Of a DNA stretch of 64,000 nt, positions 7,054 to 14,586 are shown piece by piece; the stretch's first letter is position 1, and the number at the start of each line of letters is the position of its first letter. This DNA comes from Chryseobacterium potabilaquae (GTDB taxonomy: Bacteria; Bacteroidota; Bacteroidia; Flavobacteriales; Weeksellaceae), in assembly GCF_902728265.1 (NCBI RefSeq), contig NZ_CACVBR010000009.1, positions 1 to 64,000 of the forward strand, written 5' to 3'. The position numbers were made by a program, and so were the translations under genes. Under the pieces are notes generated by a model. That model made no database searches, was not told the origin of the DNA, and worked only from the letters and a program-made list of their open reading frames with translations.

Positions 7054-8706
7054 ATGAACAAGTTAACAATACTAGGAAATGCACATCCTATAATAGGGAA
7101 GAAGGAAATGTATTCCATTGTTTCCCTTACTCATACTGGATTAGGTCTTTCCCATAAACCCTTTGGAGAATTAATAAAAACTCATAAAAAAGAATGGGAT
7201 GTTATGATACAAACCAAAATGGGTTGGAGGAAAGCTAACAATAATAAAGAAGGAGATAGGGTTCCTTATACTTTTGGACAAAAAAGTCTTAAATACAAAG
7301 GGATAAAAATAGTAGTTCGACAAGGAGAAGACTATGGAGAATTAATTATCCATCCTCAAAGGGCGAAAGAACAAAGAATTTCAAAAGTAGAACTTTTAGA
7401 TGTTAATTATCAAAAGATTCCTAAAGGAAAAAAGATAAGCTATAAAGATACGATTATAGCCCGTGCCTATTGCATAGAAATGTTTAATATGCCTATTTCT
7501 TTTACGTTATGGGAAGATGATGCTAATGGTGAAGGTCATAATCCTATGATCAATGGTCTGAATAGAATCAATCTTATCCCTGTATTTGATACAGTTAATG
7601 AAGATGGTATTGCTCAGGTATCTTTCCGATTACCTGAATATACTTTGGCAGTACAGATAGCTAATGCTCGAACGGCATTAGGCGAGAAAGATGAAGGGGC
7701 AACTCATGAATATTATGTAACAGCTGATGCTGTAGAATCACATATACAGAAAGCAAGTGCTAATGTAAATGTAATTAATCCTACTTATAATCCGGTACCT
7801 ACTAGGAAAAGGGAAATGCCTAAGATGCCAATACCACCAGTAATAAAACCTGAAATTGTTCCTGCTAAACCCAAGCCAGAAATGGACTCTCCCAAGTTTG
7901 CTATCACCCCAGGAGGTAAAAATCGTGAAGATGTAGAGGGTAAACTTCTAAGTGCTGAATTCGTAGATGAAAATGGCAACAAACTTCATTCTTCTAGAGT
8001 AGGAACTTTGGTATTCTTGAAAATCCTTGCCAAGGATATGAAGGATAAGAAAGTAAAGATCAAGATCTGGGAAGAAGATAATTTGCTGTGGACTCACGAT
8101 TTAATTTTTGAAAAAGATTTGGTTTTAGTGGGTGATACAAATTTTACCTGGGTACATCTTACTAGGAAGCTGTTTGATAAAGCTAAAGATGGAGGTACAG
8201 ATAGTAGCCGACAGGATTATTTTATAGAAGTAATTTACAAAGAGACTTCTGTGAAATCTGCTGTAATGCCTGTGACTTTGGATGCTATACCTACAGAGGT
8301 ATTAAAAGGAAGAAGTACAGCTGTTATTAAAGAACCACAATTAGATGATATAGAAGAAAACAAAGGTTGTTCCAGATGTAAGAGTGATTTTACATGGGAT
8401 GAAATAAAAAATATATTCGGAGAAAAGGAGAAGGACTTTAGGATGGAATGTGTGAAATGGATTAATAAATATAAATTAGACTTTAATATTAATACATGTG
8501 CTAAAAAAGCTCATTTTTTATCTCAAATAGCTGCTGAGACTCACTTTAGAAAGGACGAAATGTTAGAAGGGAAAGTAAAATATATTCCTAAGAATATTAG
8601 AAGTGGTACTTTTGGTAATAGAGGAAAATTATTAGACAAAAGAGGTCAAATTGAAGAATTTTGTAAGCAGAGACCTGATCAAGTAAAACTTTTCAATTTT
8701 TGGTAA
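7054..8706 (+). CDS. Large effector with C-terminal GH19-type lysozyme domain, truncated
   Basis: A 550-aa protein, apparently cytoplasmic until injected. Residues 1-240 and 280-430 hold repeated Ig-like or cargo-binding segments (WEEDN..., LWEDDANGEGH), separated by a Pro/Lys/Met-rich linker at about 245-285. From about 455 the sequence matches the start of GH19 chitinase/endolysin domains, including CAKKAHFLSQIAAETHF with the presumed first catalytic Glu. The domain ends about 45 residues later at NFW, without the usual YxGRGxxQLT part. It is therefore probably inactive as a muramidase. Non-coding and mobile DNA follows, consistent with truncation by rearrangement. Confidence 0.72.
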   Translation: MNKLTILGNAHPIIGKKEMYSIVSLTHTGLGLSHKPFGELIKTHKKEWDVMIQTKMGWRKANNNKEGDRVPYTFGQKSLKYKGIKIVVRQGEDYGELIIHPQRAKEQRISKVELLDVNYQKIPKGKKISYKDTIIARAYCIEMFNMPISFTLWEDDANGEGHNPMINGLNRINLIPVFDTVNEDGIAQVSFRLPEYTLAVQIANARTALGEKDEGATHEYYVTADAVESHIQKASANVNVINPTYNPVPTRKREMPKMPIPPVIKPEIVPAKPKPEMDSPKFAITPGGKNREDVEGKLLSAEFVDENGNKLHSSRVGTLVFLKILAKDMKDKKVKIKIWEEDNLLWTHDLIFEKDLVLVGDTNFTWVHLTRKLFDKAKDGGTDSSRQDYFIEVIYKETSVKSAVMPVTLDAIPTEVLKGRSTAVIKEPQLDDIEENKGCSRCKSDFTWDEIKNIFGEKEKDFRMECVKWINKYKLDFNINTCAKKAHFLSQIAAETHFRKDEMLEGKVKYIPKNIRSGTFGNRGKLLDKRGQIEEFCKQRPDQVKLFNFW

Positions 8707-8785
8707 CTACATACCTGTTTACATTAATTAAATTTAAGGTTGGAATTTATCTAACCTTTTCTTATTTTTACTTTTAGGTTTTTAA

Positions 8786-8842
8786 TCACCGTAACGTAAC
8801 GGACATTTAGGTAAGTAAAATACATACCGAAAATGGCACGGT
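8786..8842 (+). promoter_or_regulatory. Structured leader of the small basic ORF
   Basis: TCACCGT and ACGGTGA arms (about 8787-8793 and 8835-8842) flank a segment that itself contains CCGTAACGTAACGG. They lie 30-85 bp upstream of the 34-codon ORF at 8872. They could fold into a stem covering the untranslated leader. No known riboswitch class is recognised. Confidence 0.3.
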
Positions 8843-8871
8843 GAGAGTTGTCGTTATGAAACTTGTAAAAT

Positions 8872-8976
8872 ATGGCGAGAAAACCAAAAACCAAGTTCGT
8901 AAAAGTTCGTAGACCAACGCAAGATGGTAGAACGTTCTTTTATAGAAGTAAACCCAAGAGTTGCCGTAAAAAGTAA
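8872..8976 (+). CDS. 34-aa highly basic small protein
   Basis: A short ATG-to-TAA frame beginning MARKPKTKFVKVRRPTQDGR, followed by TFFYRSKPKSCRKK. About 40% of residues are Lys or Arg, with no acidic cluster or hydrophobic segment. It has a structured leader upstream and a clean intrinsic terminator 12 bp downstream. This unit-like layout makes translation more likely than chance. The composition suggests nucleic-acid binding. Family unknown. Confidence 0.5.
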   Translation: MARKPKTKFVKVRRPTQDGRTFFYRSKPKSCRKK

Positions 8977-8987
8977 TTTTTTGGTAG

Positions 8988-9022
8988 GAACGATAGTCTC
9001 GTGAACTATCGTTCTTTTATTT
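8988..9022 (+). terminator. Rho-independent terminator
   Basis: A perfect 9-bp stem, GAACGATAG (8988-8996) with CTATCGTTC (9006-9014), is followed by TTTTATTTTTT. It ends the small basic ORF's transcript and overlaps the 3' end of the convergent gene at 9017. Confidence 0.85.
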
Positions 9023-9235
9023 TTTACCAAACATACTTTTAATATTATTATCAAACTCTGTTAATATTTCTATATATTCCGCTCTTATAAGTGGAATACC
9101 ATCAATAATAATGATTTCTTTAACATCCACCTTTAAATCGGGGTGATTTTCTTTAATATCTAGAACATCAAAGTATTCAACATCTTTGATAACAATACTC
9201 TTCACATTCTTTTGTTTTAATATTTTTGGATTCAT
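9017..9235 (-). CDS. Small hypothetical protein (72 aa)
   Basis: The minus-strand frame starts MNPKILKQKNVKSIVIKDVE and contains VKEIIIIDGIPLIRAEYIEIL. It is soluble and mixed alpha/beta by pattern, with no signal peptide. It is convergent with the small basic ORF and separated from it by a terminator. It resembles small accessory proteins near mobile elements, but I do not recognise the family. Confidence 0.5.
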   Translation of the reverse strand: MNPKILKQKNVKSIVIKDVEYFDVLDIKENHPDLKVDVKEIIIIDGIPLIRAEYIEILTEFDNNIKSMFGKK

Positions 9236-9270
9236 GTTGTTTATTACATATTTATTCTATAATTTTAAGA

Positions 9271-9408
9271 TGTGGGAGACTCAAAATAGTATTTTTGATG
9301 TCTGTGAACGTGATCCTCTGATACCCTCAGGGAGATAGAATCGTTCGGTTAGTGAGAGTGATTCCACTAATCCTTAGATCAGCTCATTAATATTATCCTT
9401 CTCCCACA
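9271..9408. other. Palindrome-bounded non-coding element A
   Basis: TGTGGGAG (9271-9278) and CTCCCACA (9401-9408) bracket 122 bases with internal short hairpins (TTAGTG...CACTAA near 9340-9370; TCTGA...TCAGG near 9318-9330). It lies between the 72-aa gene and the IS1595-type transposase. It contains no ORF. It may be a structured RNA or part of the element's end. Confidence 0.35.
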
Positions 9409-9416
9409 CTTTAAAA

Positions 9417-10343
9417 TTACATAGCTAAATCTTTATACTTAGTTCTAACATTACTATTAACTAATAAATGTTTAAACTTATCATTATCAGAAGTCTTTCT
9501 TAAGTTATATCTATAAACAAATTCGTCTACATATTTCTGAAGATGTTTTCTTGATACATGATTATACATACCTGATACTGAGTTTTTAAGGATCTTCCAA
9601 CTTCCTTCAATATTATTTGTATGTATGGCATTATCTTGCAAACTTACATATTCTTTCTTAGAATGATCAATAATTTTATGGTCATAGTATTTATTTAATC
9701 CATTATACCCCAACCATTCGTCACTAATTAATTTAGTAGTTTCAGGGTTAACATATCGACAAATTAATGGTTGAATACTATTCCTTTTAGTGTCTGGTAC
9801 AACAAATGCATTCATTTTACCACCTCTTTGTAACATACCCATCACGGGAGTTTTATCTTTAAAGCTTCTCCCTTGAGAATTCTTTACCTTTTTATCTTTA
9901 TGTCTATTCTTATTTTTACCACCAATAAATGTCTCATCACACTCTACAATACCATCTAACTCGTTGTTGTTTTCAATACCAAAACATGATCTAATCCTTT
10001 GTAACATAAACCATGCAGTTTTCTGAGTTACATTAAGATCTTTTGATAGCTGTATAGAACTAATACCTTTCTTGTGCGATGTGACTAACCATATTGCTAA
10101 GAACCATTTTCTCAAACCAACCTTTGTATTCTCGAACATGGATCCCGTTTTAACATTAAAATACTTCCCTGTTTTTTTACATCGATATTTATTATTAGTA
10201 CATTTATAGACTTTCGATAGTGAATCAAATGGACTTTCAACAATTCCTCCCCATCTCATTTGCTCTAAGTAATCAATGCAAATTTGCTCTGTCGAAAATG
10301 TTTGCAATAGTTCTAAAACTGATTTAATGTTGGTGTTTATCAT
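9417..10343 (-). CDS. IS1595-family (ISXO2-like) transposase
   Basis: A 308-aa protein. The N-terminal 90 residues hold the zinc-ribbon-like region (CTNNKYRCKKTGKYFNVKTG) and the typical KVGLRKWFLAIWLVTSHKKG. The ISXO2-like DDE domain follows: GIVECDETFIGGKNKNRHK (first Asp, about residue 136), KLISDEWLGYNGL (second Asp, about 208) and HTNNIEGSWKILK (third acidic residue, about 248). Length and motifs look intact. I could not identify convincing terminal inverted repeats, so the element borders are not called. It sits between three palindrome-bounded non-coding segments. Confidence 0.88.
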   Translation of the reverse strand: MINTNIKSVLELLQTFSTEQICIDYLEQMRWGGIVESPFDSLSKVYKCTNNKYRCKKTGKYFNVKTGSMFENTKVGLRKWFLAIWLVTSHKKGISSIQLSKDLNVTQKTAWFMLQRIRSCFGIENNNELDGIVECDETFIGGKNKNRHKDKKVKNSQGRSFKDKTPVMGMLQRGGKMNAFVVPDTKRNSIQPLICRYVNPETTKLISDEWLGYNGLNKYYDHKIIDHSKKEYVSLQDNAIHTNNIEGSWKILKNSVSGMYNHVSRKHLQKYVDEFVYRYNLRKTSDNDKFKHLLVNSNVRTKYKDLAM

Positions 10344-10457
10344 CTGTGTTACAAAGTTAGTGAATATTTAAACTGGTTAATTTTGGTTATTAGGGTTATA
10401 CTTATTACTTTTACGGTTCAATTTTAACGATTAGAAGCTGTTAGCTTTTTATTCTGC

Positions 10458-10574
10458 ACAATAGGAATCTGGTACATTCATTTGAAACACAGGATAAATA
10501 AGGCTCACTGCATCCTATACGGGTGTGGGTTTATCCCTTATTTGTGTTTCAAGGTTTACCAGAACCTCTATTGT
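10458..10574. other. Palindrome-bounded non-coding element B, long imperfect hairpin
   Basis: ACAATAG (10458-10464) pairs with CTATTGT (10568-10574). Inside, TTGAAACACA (10482-10491) pairs with TGTGTTTCAA (10543-10552), and AATAAGG (10497-10503) with CCTTATT (10536-10542). Together they form one extended stem of more than 50 bases per side, with bulges and an apical loop of about 32 bases. It fills the 315-bp gap between the transposase start and the 104-aa lipoprotein. The rest of that gap shows nothing recognisable. Confidence 0.5.
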
Positions 10575-10658
10575 CAAATAGGCGGCTACAAACTCACACC
10601 TTCTTTACTATAATTAAAACCTGATTTTGAGTTTGATTCAGGGCTAAAATCACTTTTC

Positions 10659-10973
10659 ATGAAAACTAAAATTTCTAGTTTATTAATTGTAATATTATTA
10701 CTTTCTTGTGGGTCAAATCCTCAAAATTATTTTAACAACTTACTTGATAATGTTCAAATCGGTATGTCGGAATCCGACTTTAAATCAAAAGTTCAAGATG
10801 AACAATTAGTTAAATCTGATCAAAATGTAAGTATTTACAAAGTTGAGAAGAGAACTTATAATGATTTACATGGTTGGAGATCGGATCATAGATTTTTCTA
10901 TTTTATAAATAACAAACTTTCTCAAATTGATCAGGGTGAAAGAGCTGTTGATTACAGAATTAAAGTTGATTAA
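10659..10973 (+). CDS. Small lipoprotein with BamE/SmpA-like motif
   Basis: A 104-aa protein. The signal peptide MKTKISSLLIVILLLSCGS has its lipobox Cys at residue 17, so the mature protein should be lipidated. Residues 28-45 (LLDNVQIGMSESDFKSKV) match the IG-M-x-x-x-D/E-F/V start of SmpA/OmlA (BamE-like) domains, which is also common in small immunity lipoproteins. No operon partner is adjacent. An accessory or immunity role is inferred from the surroundings rather than from a BAM function. Confidence 0.6.
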   Translation: MKTKISSLLIVILLLSCGSNPQNYFNNLLDNVQIGMSESDFKSKVQDEQLVKSDQNVSIYKVEKRTYNDLHGWRSDHRFFYFINNKLSQIDQGERAVDYRIKVD

Positions 10974-11083
10974 TTTTCCCACACTTCTTATCTTTGATAA
11001 GATTTCTTTACTATGCACTAGAGGAGGTAATTTTTACTAAAGACAAACATTAGTTTATGCTAATTAAAATCAAAATAAAAATT

Positions 11084-11221
11084 CCCTCACGTTGGATAAA
11101 AACGTCATATAAAATTGTAATTAAAGTTGTCTATGATAGCTTAATACTATTTATCCTGAAGAAGTCCATATTCTTCAGCCTTTGGGATTGGTTAATCAAT
11201 CATTAATAAAAAGTGAGAGGG
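11084..11221. other. Palindrome-bounded non-coding element C
   Basis: CCCTCAC (11084-11090) and GTGAGAGGG (11213-11221) bracket a segment with a perfect 8-bp hairpin, CTGAAGAA (11156-11163) with TTCTTCAG (11171-11178), and GATTG...CAATC (11187-11202). It lies within the gene-free 10974-11293 interval. It resembles elements A and B in layout but not clearly in sequence. Confidence 0.35.
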
Positions 11222-11293
11222 TAAAAGTAGAAATAATTCCCTCTCATTTCCATTAGGGAAAGAGGTTCTTTCTCCTCCTTTAGTGCTTTAGTT

Positions 11294-12283
11294 ATGTGTA
11301 GAGTTGTATGTAGTTACCAAATTTATAATGAAATATTAAAAACGGAGAGTAGGAAAAAACATTTTGCAGAGTTCAGATTTGAAGAAAATAAGAAACAAAG
11401 CACATTGAAAGACGTTGATCTTTTAGATTTTCTTACTTATTATGATATGCCTACAGAACCAAAATATGCTGTGTTAAGTGCTTTGGCGGACTGGAAAGGT
11501 AAAGGGTTGAGTAATTCCCCTTTAATGATAAATGATGAAAAGAAGGTGATAGATGTAAGAAGAAAAATTAATGTTGGAATAAAAAATTTAAAAGTTGCAG
11601 AAGATTATTTTAAAAAAGCAGTAGTCGCCTTAGTATTAAACGAATGTGGCTCTCAAAAGAAAAGAGAAAAGACTAAAGTTATAGAAACATATGACAAAGC
11701 TTATAAAGCAGATAGTAAAAATGCTTATGTAGACATCATTGTTCCTTCTAATAGAAAAAAGGAGGGGCTATTAGTGTTTTTTGATAATACAGGTCTTTTG
11801 CATCAATGCTATGTATTAGGATTAGGCACAGGTGGGGAGGATAGGTATACAAATGGAGGGTATGGGAATGTACCTAATGGATTATGGAATGCTAAATTAG
11901 AATTAAAAACACCTAATACAGGAGTATCTTTTGGCAATCATGGAGTTATAAGATTAAGTCCAGCTGCTGGAGATGCGTTAAAGGCAAGTTCAAGATCTGG
12001 CATTTTGCTGCATTGTGGGCATACAATGGGAGACGGAAAGACAGGATTGACAGATAATGGAGCTTTAATGGTTACACATGGTTGTTTACGAGTATATAAT
12101 GTAGATATGCCAAAAATAACTGAAGTATTTTCATCAATGATTTCTAAAGGCAAAACTGTTCAATTTTATATAGAAGAAGTGGAACCAAAGAATTTGAATG
12201 ATGTATTTGCATATTATGGAACGGTATCTGATTTAAAAGATATAAATACAAATAGAAAGAATAAAAAAAATGATGCTCAATAA
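11294..12283 (+). CDS. L,D-transpeptidase-type (YkuD-like) effector protein
   Basis: A 329-aa protein with no signal peptide. The C-terminal 190 residues look like a YkuD-family L,D-transpeptidase catalytic domain: a conserved His in GILLHCGHTMG at about residues 235-245, and the SHGCxR-like THGCLRVYN at about 258-266, which supplies the catalytic Cys. The N-terminal 140 residues are helical and unrecognised. Because it is unsignalled and sits in an injection-effector neighbourhood with a lipoprotein gene overlapping its end by 14 bp, I infer a peptidoglycan-targeting effector delivered to the periplasm. A housekeeping enzyme would carry a signal. The N-terminus may be truncated, since an open frame continues upstream without a good start. 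Confidence 0.7.
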   Translation: MCRVVCSYQIYNEILKTESRKKHFAEFRFEENKKQSTLKDVDLLDFLTYYDMPTEPKYAVLSALADWKGKGLSNSPLMINDEKKVIDVRRKINVGIKNLKVAEDYFKKAVVALVLNECGSQKKREKTKVIETYDKAYKADSKNAYVDIIVPSNRKKEGLLVFFDNTGLLHQCYVLGLGTGGEDRYTNGGYGNVPNGLWNAKLELKTPNTGVSFGNHGVIRLSPAAGDALKASSRSGILLHCGHTMGDGKTGLTDNGALMVTHGCLRVYNVDMPKITEVFSSMISKGKTVQFYIEEVEPKNLNDVFAYYGTVSDLKDINTNRKNKKNDAQ

Positions 12284-13385
12284 ATATATTTATATTGTAA
12301 TTATGGCAGTTACAATATCGTGTAATGGACAAAATACCCAAAAAGATGAAAAAATAAATCCAATGGAGGAAACAGAAATTTCTATATTAAAAAGTGCCCT
12401 TGAAAACGATCGTTATAAAGTAAAGTCTGAAAAAGATTTCAAGGATAGAATTTTACGCTTTTTTGGAATTAATGTTGATAGTTTATCTAATAAGGGGTAT
12501 GATGAAATATTACTGAATGAAGAATTTATAGACTATCAAATATCAAAACAAGGTAGTTATATTAAGATAGGACAAAATTTGCTACCTGATTTAGATTCAA
12601 TAAGACAAAAAGCAGTTGTTAATAAAGAAAAGTATCCCTATATCGAGCGTACTATAAATTTAAATAAAATCTTATTTTTAGATGATCCCATATCTATAGG
12701 TCGGGTGATAAATCAAGATAAAGATTTGGCCATTGATTTAGTGGTTTTGTTTAATTATGAAGAAAATAAATTTCTTACGAGTACTGCCTTAAAAAATATT
12801 AAATCTTTAGATGATCAACCTAAGTATTTTAATTGGTGTCTCCTTTTCTATAATGACAGGGGAAAAGAACAATTAATAAGAAAAGATTTATTACTACAAC
12901 TACAAAAATCAAATACGGACTTAATTTCAAGCTTAATTACTTTTATTGTAACAAATAAAAACTTAGTAACTCAAAAAGTAACTGATGAATGTTTAGCTTT
13001 TTTAATCAATATTAAGCTAAAAGAATCGAAAAAAAATGAAGATTGGAATAATAATGAAGGATTTGGTTTATTATCTTATTGTTATGACACAGATAAAGAT
13101 CTTATCAATAGATTCAATAAAATTGATTTTTATAATTATTCATTAATTAAAAATGCAACTGAAGCATATCAAGTTTTTAATCCTGAGAATCAAATAGATT
13201 ATAAAATTGATGACCCTGATGGCTATACCAATCTTAGAAAAGAAAAAAATAGATCCTCCGAAGTTTTACAAAAAATAAAATCAGGGGAGCATATTGAAGT
13301 ATTGGATGATGAAGGAGATTGGTATTTGGTGAAAACCATAGAAGGGGAAAAGGGCTATGTACATAAAAGTAGAATAAAGAAATAA
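12270..13385 (+). CDS. Lipoprotein with C-terminal bacterial SH3 domain, probable immunity protein
   Basis: A 371-aa protein. The signal sequence ends ISCNGQ with the lipobox Cys at about residue 18. The middle 280 residues are alpha-rich and unrecognised. The last 60 form an SH3b domain (DPDGYTNLRKEKNRSSEVL, then GDWYLVKT and GYVHKSRIKK), a fold that binds cell-wall peptides. It overlaps the L,D-transpeptidase gene by 14 bp and is probably translationally coupled. A periplasm-facing lipoprotein with an SH3b wall-binding domain fits immunity to a peptidoglycan-modifying effector (inference). The SH3 segment is nearly identical in DNA to that of the lipoprotein at 14587. Confidence 0.72.
   Translation: MMLNKYIYIVIMAVTISCNGQNTQKDEKINPMEETEISILKSALENDRYKVKSEKDFKDRILRFFGINVDSLSNKGYDEILLNEEFIDYQISKQGSYIKIGQNLLPDLDSIRQKAVVNKEKYPYIERTINLNKILFLDDPISIGRVINQDKDLAIDLVVLFNYEENKFLTSTALKNIKSLDDQPKYFNWCLLFYNDRGKEQLIRKDLLLQLQKSNTDLISSLITFIVTNKNLVTQKVTDECLAFLINIKLKESKKNEDWNNNEGFGLLSYCYDTDKDLINRFNKIDFYNYSLIKNATEAYQVFNPENQIDYKIDDPDGYTNLRKEKNRSSEVLQKIKSGEHIEVLDDEGDWYLVKTIEGEKGYVHKSRIKK
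13212..13385 (+). repeat. 174-bp SH3-module direct repeat, copy 1
   Basis: Identical to 15463-15636 except for three single-base differences, and of the same length. It covers only the SH3b module and stop codon. The upstream parts of the two genes are unrelated, so the module has been duplicated or exchanged as a unit. Confidence 0.92.
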
Positions 13386-13554
13386 AATAGCTCCTGAGAA
13401 AATTAGTATAAATAAAAAACCGGATTTAGTTTTATTTAGAAAAGATAATAAATATTATGGAATTTCTAGAGATATTGCAGAGTCTGAAGGATTACTTAAT
13501 GCTGCAAGAAGTGGTAGTAAATCACCATTTATATTTGTGAAATTTAATAAATGA
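13378..13554 (+). pseudogene. Orphan toxin-tail fragment
   Basis: An in-frame stretch of about 55 codons without a start codon reads KPDLVLFRKDNKYYGISRDI and ends SPFIFVKFNK at a TGA (13552-13554). It overlaps the ATG of the next lipoprotein in the ATGA manner. The overlap and composition are those of a polymorphic-toxin C-terminus displaced next to its immunity gene. The toxin class is unknown. Confidence 0.5.
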
Positions 13555-14477
13555 AAAATCTACTTCTATTATTAGTTATTTCATTACAAAGTTGTAATGG
13601 TCAAGAAAAAAATAACACTATATTATATAATAAAGTTACGGAAAAACGGGAAGCTGAAATAACAAATACAAATGAAGCTCCCTTTAATTTTTTAGATGAA
13701 AAATATCAAATGCAGGGGCTTAGGATCTCAGATACACCTAATCCTTATCCAACTTATTCTTTTTCAGACCCTAGATATGGGCTTTTAACTGTGGATTATA
13801 TTGGTAAAACAAATGTCACTCAATATTTTTGGAATGTAGGTAATAAGAGTGGTTATTTTTCAAAATATCTCAATACTGAAGAAGCAGCTAGCACATCCGA
13901 TAATATCAAAAAATATATTAATACAAAAGATTATTATATTATAACCTCTTATCTTCCTCAAAAATATATTTTATATAATGGTGGAGAAGATGGAGAATTT
14001 ACGTTAGCACCAAATGCAAAAACTTTATTTTATTTATATGAAAATAATAAGTGGAAATTAATGGATGAAGTAGAAACTAATAAAATCCCAGAGAACTTAT
14101 TATATTTTGAAACAAGCTTGGTTCAAAAAATGGTATTTAAAAATATAAGTAAGATGGATGAAAGCTTTAATGGGGCATATTCAGTTTCCGTTGAAACAGA
14201 AGCTACGACCACGGGAATGGCTTCTATTTCATATGATATTGAAATCAAAAAAAATAATATAAATGTATCATTATCAACATATCATGAAGCCAATCTATGT
14301 GAAGGGAAGTATTTTGCTAGTATTAATGGCAATATGTTAGAAATATATTATTTCGATAATGATATGACTTGTATTTCTATAGACCCCAAATTTTATATTA
14401 AAAAGGAAAACAACAAATTTTATATAAAAGGTGTTGGTGGAGAAGGGACAAATGCTAAATGGATTCTAATGAAGTAA
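13551..14477 (+). CDS. Secreted lipoprotein, probable immunity protein
   Basis: A 308-aa protein. The signal MKNLLLLLVISLQSCNGQ places the lipid-modified Cys at residue 15. The mature part is beta-rich with two halves, the second (about residues 195-308) resembling a small lipocalin-like barrel by pattern (MDESFNGAYSVSVETE..., ASINGNMLEIYYFD). No catalytic motif is visible. The start codon overlaps the stop of the toxin-tail fragment, which suggests an immunity role against a periplasmic or membrane-acting toxin. Family unknown. Confidence 0.6.
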   Translation: MKNLLLLLVISLQSCNGQEKNNTILYNKVTEKREAEITNTNEAPFNFLDEKYQMQGLRISDTPNPYPTYSFSDPRYGLLTVDYIGKTNVTQYFWNVGNKSGYFSKYLNTEEAASTSDNIKKYINTKDYYIITSYLPQKYILYNGGEDGEFTLAPNAKTLFYLYENNKWKLMDEVETNKIPENLLYFETSLVQKMVFKNISKMDESFNGAYSVSVETEATTTGMASISYDIEIKKNNINVSLSTYHEANLCEGKYFASINGNMLEIYYFDNDMTCISIDPKFYIKKENNKFYIKGVGGEGTNAKWILMK

Positions 14478-14586
14478 ACAAAAATTTGCAATTGTTTTAT
14501 TACATTCTCTATTGCTTTATTAGAAAGGTGTTATGTATCTAAATGATCTATGATATACTCCTAGGAGATTAATTATAAAAAATAGC

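Noticed and set aside
9236..10658. Terminal inverted repeats and target duplication of the IS1595-type element
   Set aside because: Several inverted repeats exist nearby, but none pairs one side of the transposase with the other, so element borders cannot be supported.
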